Shown: positions 20,101-29,476 of the stretch, in pieces
Layout: the number at the start of each line of letters is the position of its first letter
How positions within the stretch are numbered: position 1 is the first letter of the stretch
Assembly: GCA_943369665.1 (NCBI GenBank)
Contig: CALRNX020000006.1
Span: forward strand, 124,001 to 188,000
DNA: 64,000 nucleotides
Direction of reading: 5' to 3'
DNA from: UKL13-3 sp943369665
GTDB lineage: Bacteria > Bacteroidota > Bacteroidia > UKL13-3
The notes under the pieces: generated by a model
Database searches by the model: none
Told to the model about the DNA's origin: nothing
Seen by the model: only the letters and a program-made list of their open reading frames with translations
Made by a program: the position numbers and the translations under genes

Positions 20101-23100
20101 TCAACGTAATAGGGAAAGTTGCAGACCCAAAAGCCGTATTAATTGGGCTGCTTGTATATCCTACTCTTTCAGATAATGAAAAGATGCCATCATCGTCATA
20201 ATCAACCCATGCAGCTATACTCTGATTAACGGCACTACCTATCGTTACAGTTATATTGTAAGTTTCTGCCTGAACAAGAGTTGCCGTTAAATTGGCAGCC
20301 CCTGTAAACAATGTATATGCCGGATTAACAGGCGCAGCCCCTGTATTGTTCGATAAGGTAGTTCCTGCAATTGAAATATTCGAAATCAAGTCCCCATTAA
20401 CTTTACCTATACTATAAGAAGGAGTACAAATTGGGGCAATGCGAATGAGACGATTACCAACAGGGCTTGTGATCAAAGGAATATAAGATACATTTGCTAA
20501 CGTTATGGAAGTAATTTCTGCATCCACAGCATGCCCTTCGGATGCGTTACCGATTACATCATATGTTACCCAAAAATGATTGACTCCATTTGTCAGTTGT
20601 AATAACCCATTTACAGTATTGGTGGCAGCTGGAACTGCAATTGTAGAACCGAATTGTTTAGTAGTAGCAAATATATTGCTTGTTCCGGTATACCATATTT
20701 TTAAGTTGGTAATATCTGGTAATGAATCTGTCCCATTTGTACTTATATCCAATGAAGTAAAATCAACAGTAGAACCAAAAGCCGAAGTAACAACCTCTAA
20801 ACCTATAATTGGATTATTTATATCTCCTCTTGATATCTTCGAAATATAGGCTTGTGTCGTTGTAGAGCTGGTATAAGTCATCGGAGCCACTACCATTCGG
20901 CTTCCCGATGGATTATTGTTTAAAGGAATAATAGATGTTCCAATGGCATGAATGCTATCAACTTTTGCGTCAACAGTATTACCTAATCCTGCACCTGCCG
21001 AGATATCATATACCAACCAATAATTATTCGTATCAGTTATTCCTGTAAGCAATACATCTGTTAACCCGGTAAAACTAAAAGATCCGTTTGGAGAGAAAAC
21101 AGTACCCAATAAGTTATCGGTATTGAAGGTATTCACATTACCCGTTGAGTATAATTTTGCAGTGCTAATATCAACTGCGGCATTCGTTGAACCATTTGTA
21201 TTAAAATACATAGATTCAACCATACCTGTACCACAACCTTTGGCCTTTATAGGTATCCTTAAAACTTGAGCATTGATTGCATTCGGTGCGACTATCTGAG
21301 TATTCTGAATTGCGCTGCTTGAAATATAAGCAACGGGATTCTCAACTATATTTACCAAATAATCTTCGGTTTCACCAAAATCTTTAATTCCACACGATTT
21401 TGCCTGGGTGAGTGGAGTTGTCGTAAATCCACCTTCCAGTACTACGCGCATTCTGGTTTCTCCCAATAATGCTGAGCAAGGAGGAGCGAAACTCGCAAGG
21501 AAAGGACCATCAGTTGCTCCGATACTTGTTATTGAATTCCACACCATTTCTTCCGCGTCTAAGAAGTCGCCATCTTGGTTATAGTCAATATAAATTGCAG
21601 CCTGACTACTATTAGAAATTGCATCATGGGAAATTATAGCAACTTTAGCATTTACAAGCTGGTTAACCACAAAATTCGCTGCCGCAACTGTAGGTATAAA
21701 GTTCGTATAACCATTTATAGAAGTTGTATTCGACAAAATTGGTGTTGCCACCCCATTGTTCAGTACGGTATCTTCATTCGTAATAAATGTTACATTTCCA
21801 ATATCCTCAAACGTTATTGGGTCACCTGTATTTGAGGCACAGTAAGGAGCGCTCACGATACGCATTCCTGTAGGAGACGTTATCGTTGGTGCAAACGAAC
21901 CACTTCCAATAGTTATTCCTGTGAGTTCTCCATCAATATTATGACCAACTGCAGCATCAGGAGCTATGTCATATGTGACCCAAAAATAATTTGCTCCATT
22001 TGTTAATGGTGCAATTCCTGTAACGGTATTAATGCTTGCAGGAGAACTAACGGTGTTGCCAAACTGAAGCGCATTGTCAAAGACATTGCTTGCTCCGGTA
22101 TACCATACTTTAATACTTACAATGTCCGGTAATGAATCCGTTCCATTCGTACTAATATCCAATGAAGTAAGATCAATTGGGGAACCAGTTGGAGAAGTAA
22201 CGATTTCTAATCTTAAAATTTTACCATTGAACGATCCCTTTTCAATTGATGACGTTGATGCCTGTACTGTGTTTGAGCTACTGTAAGTCATTGGTGCAAC
22301 AACTAAACGACTGCCAACAGGGTTTGTTACTGTTGGAATAGCATATGCTCCAATGACATTAATACTATCAACGGTTGCATCAACTACATTCCCTAAACCG
22401 GCTGTTCCTCTTAGATCAAATGCCAACCAATAGTTATTGGTATCATTAGTGGCAGTAAGCAATGTATCCAATAAACCCGTAAAGCTAAATGCACCATTAG
22501 GTGAAGAAACGGTTGCAAGTAATTTATTGGTATTAAAAGTGTTGGCATTACCTGTTGCATATAATTTGGCAAACAAGATATCGGTTCCTGCATTGGTGGA
22601 ACCAGTTGTACTAAAATCCATGCCAGTGAGGGTTCCCACACCACATCCTGTTGCTATTACCGGAATTCTTAAAATCACCGCATTTTGTGCATCAGGTGCT
22701 ATAATTCCGGAATATTGAATTGAACTACTTGACAGATAGCGTGTCGGGTTTGCATGTATATATATAGCATAGTCTTCTACTTCACCGTAAGCATAAGGCG
22801 TTCCACAAGAATGAGCACTACTTAATGGATTGTCGGTTCGACCTACTACAATACGCATGATTGTTTCACCTGTTGTTGCTGTGCACGGAGGTATAAAACT
22901 GCCAACAAACGGCCCATCAACGGTTGCTATTCTTGCCGTGGTGGAATTCCAAGCCATTTCACCTGCGTCTAGGAAATCCCCATCATGGTTGTAATCAATA
23001 TAAATTGCAGCTTGACAACCGTTAGCTGTAATATCTGTTGTAATAACAGATATACTTGTATTTACCTCCTGATTGACCCAAACATCTACCGGATCCACAG

Positions 23101-26100
23101 AGTTGGTAAAGTTTGAATAGCCATTGATCGCAGAACTATTCGATACAGCAGGGGATGCTACCCCATTGTTTAGTACAACATTACCATTTGTATTAAATGT
23201 TACATTTCCGATATCCTCACCCACATTAGGAAGCGAAACACCGGCTGTACAAGTGCTTACACGAATGATCCTCACTCCTGCAGTCCCCCCTCCCATATAA
23301 ATATTGGTATCTCCAGCGTAAACTACTGAAGTTAATTCGGCATCAACGGAATCTCCGAATAAGGCAGTGCTTCTCAGATTATATACTAACCAAAAATAAC
23401 TATCGCCATTACCGCATAATGCATTACCTGTAACACTAAATGCACCTATTGTTCCTGTTATTAGCGGGGTAAAAATTGTTGTTCCATACAGATTAGCGGT
23501 AGAAAAAGTAGAACTAGCACCTGTGTAGTATACCTGGGCACTCGTAATATTGGCCGAATCATTTCCACCACCCATTGTCGTGAAATTAAGTTGTGATACA
23601 TATGCAGGTGTACCTGTTAACGCAGTCGAAACTTTCACTTGAATGATTATATTGTCTGTTGTACCTCGTCCCACTTCTCCTGTCCTGTTCTGGGTTACAG
23701 TTGCTCCCACGTACGCAGCAGGCATACCCAAAACAACAAATGTATTAGGTGCTGTTGGGGCTGATGTAATAGCACCAACGCCTGTGCCTGCAAATCCTGC
23801 AGAGGGGTTTGAGGTTATATTAGCTATGGCTGCCGTATCCGTTGCTACCACAAAATATTGGACGGTGTCACCAATATTTACAGAACCACCTAGTAGAATA
23901 CTAAAATCAAGTGTGAAACTAAAAGGAGAAACGGTATCTGTAGCTTCTACATATTTCCATCCATTATCCGATGATGAATTGCCAATAAATGCATTTGCAT
24001 TTGCAGTAGTTTTATAATAAACTCTTGGTGTATTTCCGGCTGTATTATTGATAAAACCAACTGTTCCATCTGTGATTGTTGCAAAATCAGTTAGTGTATA
24101 ATTACCTGTAGAGTATACATTTAAAATTGGGTTATACACAATGGTTGGTTTGGTCTCATCTAATGGTATTTCATAAGCACCTCTGCTCGGAGTGCTTGGA
24201 TTGCGGATAGCACCTAAAATGTCTGTGGGATAAGCCGCAAGATATAAACCTGTATTGGCAGCAGGTGAACCAAACAACAAACGCATGTTGGCTGTTGAGT
24301 TAAATAATGGATTTTCCAAAATACTATTAGCTTCCATTGCAGTAAATCCACTGGTCAATTTCCATTGGGCTAAATTTATAATATCCGCTCCTCCAGTACT
24401 GCCGTTTAATCCAAAATAACCATTGGTTGTATTTTCAAGGTACCAATTATTGTAATTTGAAGATGAGCTTGCACTTCCTAACCTTCCGGCCCCACTTACC
24501 CCTATCAGGTAATGTTTGGCAACCCCAATTTGCGCCCCCGTGTAATTTACAAATATGTTATTTCGCAACGTCATAATAGGAGAAGTAGCTGCAGTTGGTG
24601 CTGTATATATAACCTGTGATGAACTGGTTAAGGCAGCACTACCGTCAACTGAAACGCTATTATGAATGATATTATAAGTAGCAGTTGCATTACCGGTACT
24701 TGAAAAATAAAGACCGTGTAAGTAACGAAGATTGGTGGCCGTTCCTAGAAACCTTTTTGTTATTCCATTTATGACATTATTATAAAAATTACAAGTCACC
24801 GTTCCTGTAAATGCATTGCCAAAATAGGCCCCATAAACAGACCCAGCACCCGAAGTAGCATTTGTTGCACTACCAAAATCTGTTATCTTGTTGTTATAAA
24901 TTTCGCACGTTCCGGTAATAGTGCTAAAGTACATTCCATAACATGGATTTGCCCCAGCCAATGTTTTTGCATTACTAATCGTATTATTATAATAATTGGA
25001 ATTATTAGGCGTAAGAGCATACAAACCATTAATACCACCATTTGCCCCCCCGGTACCGGCTGAAATGTTTTGTATATTATTATTGTAAACTCTAAAGGAA
25101 GTAGCCGTTGCCGTATATATAGCAAAAAGAGTTCCCGTTGATGAACAGTTATTGGCCGTATTATTATCCAAAGTATCTGTTGTTCCTCCCGTTAAGTAAA
25201 ACAAATAACCATTTCCTGAATTTGCCACGGAAAAGTTTGTGACGGTATTATTAGTTAACCTGCTATTGGTAGCCGAAGCCATGTAGTACCCATAAACACT
25301 CCCACCTGTCACATTATTGATATTGTTGTTACCAAAACGTACAGTGTTTCCTGTTGTGGAGTAAAGTCCATAAAGAGTTATATTATTAATCCCGGTCGCA
25401 TTAATATCATGAACATTGTTATTTAATACTTCACCGGTCATAGTGTTACTCAAGTACACTCCATAAATCGAATTGAAACCATTTGTAATGATATTAAGTA
25501 ACGAGAAATCGTTGTTATTGTGTTTTATGTTCGCCGAACCCTCCGTATAAATAGCATAGGTTGGTCCGGTACTCTCCATATTTTTTAATGTATTGTTATT
25601 AGCGTGATATGAGAATTGGAAACTAGCATATATACCATAACAATTTGTTGTACCGTCAAGAGCTCCAAGATCACTCGCAAATCCGGTACGCCCAATAAAA
25701 TTATAATCTGCAACATTATTCGAATCGCGATACGAGGTAGAAATACCCTTTAACCAAATACCATTGTATGCATTACCAACTGTGATATTCGTGTAGGTAT
25801 TATTATTGTTTGTTTGGGCTAATGAATTATTAATAACATCAAAAGGAGTAGCCGAAACACTAATTATACTATCATTTGATTGTAAAATAGCATAAGAGTG
25901 CGCTTTTAAACGACTCATTAAAATTGTACTATTAATAATGGTATTGTATCGGGCTGCATTATCAAAGCTCGATTTGCGAATAAGATAACCAAATTCCAAC
26001 GAAGAGTCGGAAGCAGTAATATCGATTCCATTAAACGTAAAATAATCACCTCCATTAATTACAATAGCAGCATCTCCTTGTGAAGAAGTTGTTCCGATTG

Positions 26101-26461
26101 ATGTAATTTTCGGATTAGCTCCTCCTCCCGATTTTAAGAACAAGATAGTGGCACCTATATTACCAGTTGCTGTAATAATAGGCACATTTTCCGTGAATGT
26201 TTGGTCCGATACAACATTAATGATAACGTTTCCTGTAAAACTAGCTCCATTATTTAAATCGTTAATAGCCTCTGTGAAGGATGTAAAATTGGTTCCGGTA
26301 TTTGTACCTGTATTGTCAATGGTGTACGTTCCTCCACTGGTGGAGATTCGTTGGGCTATTACGGTGTTGAATATTGTAGCGATAGTGAAGGCAATAACCA
26401 ATGAAAGGTTTCGAATCCAGTAGGTGGTTTTTTGAAGATTAGAGTAATGGGTTCTTTGCAT
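17198..26461 (-). CDS. Giant T9SS cargo protein: beta-helix plus tandem GEVED / BNR-associated-like super-repeats
   Basis: A 3087-residue exported protein. The signal peptide ends near NTVIAQ. Residues ~50-720 are Asn-rich, with many N-N-N/T turns spaced ~22 residues apart, as in right-handed parallel beta-helices. Seven beta modules with a Y-[FW]-[WL]-x-[TVA]-[YF]-[DN] signature, resembling the sialidase/BNR-associated N-terminal domain, lie near residues 1020, 1340, 1492, 1810, 1964, 2270 and 2415. Four GEVED-type domains (D-Y-[ND]-x-D-G ... GE[VTA]EDY) end near 1227, 1697, 2155 and 2622. The C-terminus has the linker ERSIDGKSF ... YYRLKQVDFNGK and a type A sorting domain (AYPNPFTTDYNVSL). 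It is likely a surface adhesin or extracellular matrix protein; no catalytic motif was seen. Confidence 0.88.
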   Translation of the reverse strand: MQRTHYSNLQKTTYWIRNLSLVIAFTIATIFNTVIAQRISTSGGTYTIDNTGTNTGTNFTSFTEAINDLNNGASFTGNVIINVVSDQTFTENVPIITATGNIGATILFLKSGGGANPKITSIGTTSSQGDAAIVINGGDYFTFNGIDITASDSSLEFGYLIRKSSFDNAARYNTIINSTILMSRLKAHSYAILQSNDSIISVSATPFDVINNSLAQTNNNNTYTNITVGNAYNGIWLKGISTSYRDSNNVADYNFIGRTGFASDLGALDGTTNCYGIYASFQFSYHANNNTLKNMESTGPTYAIYTEGSANIKHNNNDFSLLNIITNGFNSIYGVYLSNTMTGEVLNNNVHDINATGINNITLYGLYSTTGNTVRFGNNNINNVTGGSVYGYYMASATNSRLTNNTVTNFSVANSGNGYLFYLTGGTTDTLDNNTANNCSSTGTLFAIYTATATSFRVYNNNIQNISAGTGGANGGINGLYALTPNNSNYYNNTISNAKTLAGANPCYGMYFSTITGTCEIYNNKITDFGSATNATSGAGSVYGAYFGNAFTGTVTCNFYNNVINGITKRFLGTATNLRYLHGLYFSSTGNATATYNIIHNSVSVDGSAALTSSSQVIYTAPTAATSPIMTLRNNIFVNYTGAQIGVAKHYLIGVSGAGRLGSASSSSNYNNWYLENTTNGYFGLNGSTGGADIINLAQWKLTSGFTAMEANSILENPLFNSTANMRLLFGSPAANTGLYLAAYPTDILGAIRNPSTPSRGAYEIPLDETKPTIVYNPILNVYSTGNYTLTDFATITDGTVGFINNTAGNTPRVYYKTTANANAFIGNSSSDNGWKYVEATDTVSPFSFTLDFSILLGGSVNIGDTVQYFVVATDTAAIANITSNPSAGFAGTGVGAITSAPTAPNTFVVLGMPAAYVGATVTQNRTGEVGRGTTDNIIIQVKVSTALTGTPAYVSQLNFTTMGGGNDSANITSAQVYYTGASSTFSTANLYGTTIFTPLITGTIGAFSVTGNALCGNGDSYFWLVYNLRSTALFGDSVDAELTSVVYAGDTNIYMGGGTAGVRIIRVSTCTAGVSLPNVGEDIGNVTFNTNGNVVLNNGVASPAVSNSSAINGYSNFTNSVDPVDVWVNQEVNTSISVITTDITANGCQAAIYIDYNHDGDFLDAGEMAWNSTTARIATVDGPFVGSFIPPCTATTGETIMRIVVGRTDNPLSSAHSCGTPYAYGEVEDYAIYIHANPTRYLSSSSIQYSGIIAPDAQNAVILRIPVIATGCGVGTLTGMDFSTTGSTNAGTDILFAKLYATGNANTFNTNKLLATVSSPNGAFSFTGLLDTLLTATNDTNNYWLAFDLRGTAGLGNVVDATVDSINVIGAYAIPTVTNPVGSRLVVAPMTYSSSNTVQASTSSIEKGSFNGKILRLEIVTSPTGSPIDLTSLDISTNGTDSLPDIVSIKVWYTGASNVFDNALQFGNTVSSPASINTVTGIAPLTNGANYFWVTYDIAPDAAVGHNIDGELTGITIGSGSFAPTITSPTGMRIVSAPYCASNTGDPITFEDIGNVTFITNEDTVLNNGVATPILSNTTSINGYTNFIPTVAAANFVVNQLVNAKVAIISHDAISNSSQAAIYIDYNQDGDFLDAEEMVWNSITSIGATDGPFLASFAPPCSALLGETRMRVVLEGGFTTTPLTQAKSCGIKDFGETEDYLVNIVENPVAYISSSAIQNTQIVAPNAINAQVLRIPIKAKGCGTGMVESMYFNTNGSTNAAVDISTAKLYSTGNVNTFNTDNLLGTVFSPNGSFSFTGLTDVLLTGITDTNNYWLVYDISAGAGLGNTVDAKVDSIHAIGTSIIPLNNNPSGSRMVVAPMTYTSSTTTQAYISKISRGDINNPIIGLEVVTSAFGSTVDFTSLDISTNGTDSLPDITNLKIWYTGTSNIFATTKQFGSTIAVPAATNTVNGLLQLTNGVNHFWVTYDVIGNASEGHAVDAEITSITLANVSYIPLITSPVGNRLIRIAPICTPSYSIGKVNGDLISNISIAGTTLSNNTGAAPVNPAYTLFTGAANLTATLVQAETYNITVTIGSAVNQSIAAWVDYDDDGIFSLSERVGYTSSPINTAFGSATFPITLTCASAAGQRRLRVRSIWGSQGDIIEPCNNGGWGEAEDYIITVVNNPVYYASSNVIQTTGIVAPGTTNAKLLHIPLKAKGCGINSISEMRFNTAGTSSPADITSAKLFATGRSAVFTTNNLLGTIFSPNGQFTFNSFFDTLLVSANDTNNYWLVYDVSGSATEHHFVDAKVDSIGIAGVYVVPANNNPAGNREVIIPMSYISSTVTAPTLSRVGVGETNVPIVRYEVTTSSTGAPVDLTSFEVVTTGTSLTDITNLKVYYTGTSPIFDTVTKFGATVIAPGLVETVVDTQTLVNGTNYFWITYDIADFGTIGNFVDAEVTNAIIDGFLRSTIVSAPADAREIRSAYCVSRPLNPSVREDIGNVTLFTAGTTALNNGNSTPALNNPTALKGYTYYSTLAKAQLYRNQIVNFLIGIISIDAFSFDAMAAIYIDYNQDGDFADADEMAWSAGSARNATTGAFEGLFTIPGSALLGETRMRVVLKEETTPIPLTSADVCGIYYIGETEDYLVDINALPEATVYKWNRVGTADFNTPSNWTPVRNIPFANDMLFIDGGGTITMTNVPPHVTKSFNVLNNTMLTLAGTGSITTIDSLNIEGGSHLNASGINIVVGSDILTIGNITGTGKISGTLKRWVHPSTLIYDFPITDGDDNRSINITYSTPPTKAGSITLTYISGAPGASGLPVTDASLGGASLENISDAGVWNLIKADSLTGGVFTVTFNADSIAGVNIVDQTAIVYRTDAFNPWVSIGTTTLTTGTSFALELNRAGLTGFGQFGIAGISSNPLPVSLTSFTALAKAKDANLTWTTAAEMNNKGFEVERSIDGKSFTKVAFVKGAGNSNVKVDYVLTDANAFVNSNILYYRLKQVDFNGKSTYSQIVKVGVNTESVNVVSAYPNPFTTDYNVSLTSAKSGEATIVMVDMQGRKVANISTSVNAGVNTIPVNNMATIDKGVYFISVTVAGETQTIKLVKN
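18585..23410 (-). repeat. Three-fold ~1.4-kb in-frame super-repeat inside the giant cargo gene
   Basis: The order GEVED domain, 'NNYWL' module, 'NYFW' module recurs three times and is followed by a fourth GEVED domain. Spacing is regular: GEVED to first module 113, 113 and 115 residues; first to second module 152, 154 and 145 residues; GEVED to GEVED about 470, 458 and 467 residues. An extra second-type module precedes the first unit (near 23400). The copies have diverged in sequence, so this is an old duplication rather than a recent one. Confidence 0.8.
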
Positions 26462-26669
26462 AACAGTTAATTTTTTAGAATTGTTATGGACAAATTAGGT
26501 CAAGGTTGTATTGAATAATAATAAAAGAACCTCAGATGCGAATTTTTTACCCCGATTTTGTGTTTGCCATACCTGAATTGGAATTATTTTAAAGACATTT
26601 TTGTTGATGTACCTAAATAAGTTGAATGGTTAAACTTCTACAGGACCAAAGTAGGGGTTATCAGAAAGA

Positions 26670-27413
26670 TTATTTGTTAAGCCACGCTTTAAATTCAGCA
26701 ACCCTATGTATACTTACTATTAATTCTTCCTTACACGAAACATTTGGTTCTATAATTAGCCGCCCTCGGTTATCATAACTACGGATCTTCTTAATCACAT
26801 CAAAAGCGATGATAAATTGTCGATTAATCCTGAAGAATTTTTTTGGGTCAAGTCTCTGTTCTAAAATTTCTAAAGTACTATCAAACAAATATTGTTGTCC
26901 ATCTTTTGTTGTTAAAAAAAGATTATGCCCCTGAGCATAAAAATGAGCGACAGATTCATCTATAACAGATAAGAAAAAAGCTCCGTTTTTTACCATGAAG
27001 CGTTGTTGAAAGTTGGGGTTAAGCCGCAACAATTTTTCATGGATAGCCTTATCTTCCTTATGATGAAGAAAATTATACTTGCTAAGTGCAGCATGTAAAT
27101 TCTTTATTGTTATAGGTTTAAGCAGGTATGATATACTGTTCAATTCAAAAGCTCTACCCATGTATTGATCATAAGAAGTGGTAAAAATAACAGGAGTTTT
27201 TACTTGCACATGATCAAATATCTCAAACCCTAAGCCATCTCCCAGTTCGACATCTAAAAATATTAAGTCTGTCTTATTATTTTTCAGCCACGGCACTGCT
27301 TCCTCTACGGAATCTATCTTAGCTAATACTTCTATATCATGGCCACTTTGTTTTAATTGGTCTTCCAAAGAGTCAGCAGCATTATCTGCATCTTCTATTA
27401 TAATACAATTCAT
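26670..27413 (-). CDS. LytTR-family response regulator
   Basis: A 247-residue cytoplasmic response regulator. The receiver domain occupies residues 1-120, with acidic residues E7/D8, phospho-acceptor Asp54 in LIFLDVELGDG, T78 and Lys99 in YLLKP. A LytTR DNA-binding domain follows at ~140-245 (VAHFYAQGHNLFLTTKDGQ ... FFRINRQFIIAFDVIKKI). This is the classic partner of LytS/His_kinase-type sensors; the sensor gene is immediately upstream (12 nt gap), so the two form one operon. Target genes cannot be read from the sequence. The nearest downstream gene is the giant T9SS cargo gene on the same strand, after a 208-nt gap. Confidence 0.93.
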   Translation of the reverse strand: MNCIIIEDADNAADSLEDQLKQSGHDIEVLAKIDSVEEAVPWLKNNKTDLIFLDVELGDGLGFEIFDHVQVKTPVIFTTSYDQYMGRAFELNSISYLLKPITIKNLHAALSKYNFLHHKEDKAIHEKLLRLNPNFQQRFMVKNGAFFLSVIDESVAHFYAQGHNLFLTTKDGQQYLFDSTLEILEQRLDPKKFFRINRQFIIAFDVIKKIRSYDNRGRLIIEPNVSCKEELIVSIHRVAEFKAWLNK

Positions 27414-27425
27414 AAAATATAATAT

Positions 27426-29339
27426 TTACCCTACAACAGCAAAATAGTTTTCTGTATGAGGTTGTCTGTTTTTATTCGTTATGTCAAAGTATTTTTGATC
27501 AAGCAGGGGTAGTATTACAATGTATTCTGTTGGTGTTTCTATATAAATGGGTTTATCATCAACTAGCAATGCATAACGATCTGTTATGCTTTTTTGACCC
27601 ACTGCTGTTGATGCTATATTAATCCGTTTTTTTTGCAAATTATTACTAATAATAATTGACTGACCATCTGTTTCTATATTAATCTTTAAGTTTCTTAAGC
27701 GGGTTATTGCATTATGTTTAATAGCATTCTCTACGATCATCTGAATAGCAAATTGTGGGACGAAGTTTTTTTGTGAATCTATTTTTATGTCAAAATTTGT
27801 AATCAGTTTATTGCCAAACTGCATTTTTTGTAAATAGATATAATTATTAACTAATACAAGTTCTTCTGCCAGGCTAACAATAAACTGGTCTCCTGTTTTT
27901 AGAATTGTCCTATATAAAGCAGAAAAATGTTCTATATATTCAATAGCTTGCTGTTGATCTTTTTTTACAATAGAAGATAGTGCATTTAAACTGTTAAATA
28001 AAAAGTGTGGATTAGTCTTGCTTTTTAACACCTCAAATCTGGCCGAAATGTTTTCATTATTCAACATCTGGTTTTTTGTTTCAATTTGATTTTTCTGCAA
28101 TTCAAGTTGTTTGCTTCTTTCACTTAGAATCTTATTTACTTCCCTTTTGAGCCAGATATTTCTGTATAATATGATGATGATAATTAAGCCTGTAATAAAA
28201 GCTATTATCAATATGTTCTTTAACAACTGTTCTCTACTTACTTTCGCCTCAGCTATTTGAAGTTCTTGATCTTTTTTATTGATTTCATACTTTGCCTGAA
28301 TTTCATTAATCTGTTTTGCGGCTTTTTCATTCATAGCAGAATTTTTTAACGCATGATATTTTTTGTAATAAATATTGGCGTTTCTAAAATCTTTTTGCGC
28401 TTCATACATGATCGCAATTGTATATAATACATCCATCTTTATTATTCCGATGGTAGGTGAGTTTTCTGCAAGATTTTTCGCTTCTAAAAGATAGTGAGCA
28501 GCTTTATCAAACTGATGGAGGTTTGTATAGAGTTCTCCCAAAGAAATATGAACGCCTATACGTTCGCGATCATTGGCTACATTGATTAATGCTTGTTTAT
28601 AATAGTATTCTGCCGTGTCATATTTTTTGAGTCGTGCGTATGTATCTCCAAGATTATTAATGGGAATGGCAACCTCATGATTTGAGTGAGCTTTTTTGTT
28701 TAACTCTATGGCTTTCTTATAATAATAGATTGCTTTGTATAAATGCCCCTGTTGCATCCTGATAATGCCTAAGTTGGAATAGAAGACAGCAATGTCATTA
28801 TTGTTTCCTGTTTGTGTATGTAGAATGATAGCCATATTTAGAAATTTTTCGGCTAAAGGGAATTTTCTAAGGTCTATATAACAAGTAGCGATATCACCTA
28901 GTATCCTTACTTGCCTATTATATGATCCCAGTTGTTCATACAATTGTAATGCCTGAAAGTTATAGAATAAAGCATTAGAATAATCTGCGACTATTCTATA
29001 AATAAGGGCTATCTGGTACAGTGCAATAGCTTTTTCCCAGTCTGTTTTTGCTAATTGGTATGCTTGTTTTACGTAGCTTAAGGCTTCATAAGGACTTTTG
29101 GTTTCTAACTGATATGAAAGTTTCAGGAGTAATTTGAACTTAATGCTATCGGGGTGGTTGTCCTGCAGTAGTTCCTTTTTTAAGCTATCAACAATGGATT
29201 TATTATATTCAGTATTATTCTGATTTGCTTTTAGCAATGTTGGGAAGATCATCATAAAACAACATAGAGCTAAGAGAACACGGATATTGAGTTTTTTTCC
29301 GTAATTAAAATGATACTCATCTTTTACTAAAGCCTGCAT
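27426..29339 (-). CDS. TPR-containing LytS-type sensor histidine kinase
   Basis: Sensor kinase of about 637 residues from the ATG at 29339; a TTG 30 nt upstream is the alternative. Order: an N-terminal hydrophobic segment (LLALCCFMMIFPTLL), periplasmic tetratricopeptide repeats (about residues 50-340, several Y-x-x-A-x-x-Y-Y-x-K-A units), one transmembrane helix (LKNILIIAFITGLIIIIILY, ~380-400), a coiled coil, and a His_kinase domain with NPHFLFNSLNAL holding the phospho-His. The N box is clear (VENAIKHN). The G box is degenerate (STAVGQKSITDRY instead of G-x-G-L-x-N), so ATP binding may be altered. It forms an operon with the LytTR regulator. The TPR sensor suggests protein or peptide sensing, but no ligand is known. 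Confidence 0.9.
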   Translation of the reverse strand: MQALVKDEYHFNYGKKLNIRVLLALCCFMMIFPTLLKANQNNTEYNKSIVDSLKKELLQDNHPDSIKFKLLLKLSYQLETKSPYEALSYVKQAYQLAKTDWEKAIALYQIALIYRIVADYSNALFYNFQALQLYEQLGSYNRQVRILGDIATCYIDLRKFPLAEKFLNMAIILHTQTGNNNDIAVFYSNLGIIRMQQGHLYKAIYYYKKAIELNKKAHSNHEVAIPINNLGDTYARLKKYDTAEYYYKQALINVANDRERIGVHISLGELYTNLHQFDKAAHYLLEAKNLAENSPTIGIIKMDVLYTIAIMYEAQKDFRNANIYYKKYHALKNSAMNEKAAKQINEIQAKYEINKKDQELQIAEAKVSREQLLKNILIIAFITGLIIIIILYRNIWLKREVNKILSERSKQLELQKNQIETKNQMLNNENISARFEVLKSKTNPHFLFNSLNALSSIVKKDQQQAIEYIEHFSALYRTILKTGDQFIVSLAEELVLVNNYIYLQKMQFGNKLITNFDIKIDSQKNFVPQFAIQMIVENAIKHNAITRLRNLKINIETDGQSIIISNNLQKKRINIASTAVGQKSITDRYALLVDDKPIYIETPTEYIVILPLLDQKYFDITNKNRQPHTENYFAVVG

Positions 29340-29476
29340 ACACGAATATATAATTTTAGAATGAAACAAAGTGGCTCTTTAATGACATCATGGTCTCTTT
29401 GTATGGCTTGGTTGCTATATTTAGAATGCTTTGAAGGCTTGTACAACAAAAAGGTATAGGAATTAGATCCTGGATA

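Noticed and set aside
18585..23410. Tandem super-repeat considered as a recent duplication or assembly collapse
   Set aside because: The copies differ widely at residue and base level while keeping spacing, which indicates old divergence.
8292..24017. Many antisense reading frames longer than 60 codons inside the cargo genes (for example 8292-8627, 23643-24017)
   Set aside because: They lie opposite strongly supported genes, have no start context or recognisable sequence, and follow from the low-complexity Thr/Ser/Asn/Gly codon use of the sense strand.
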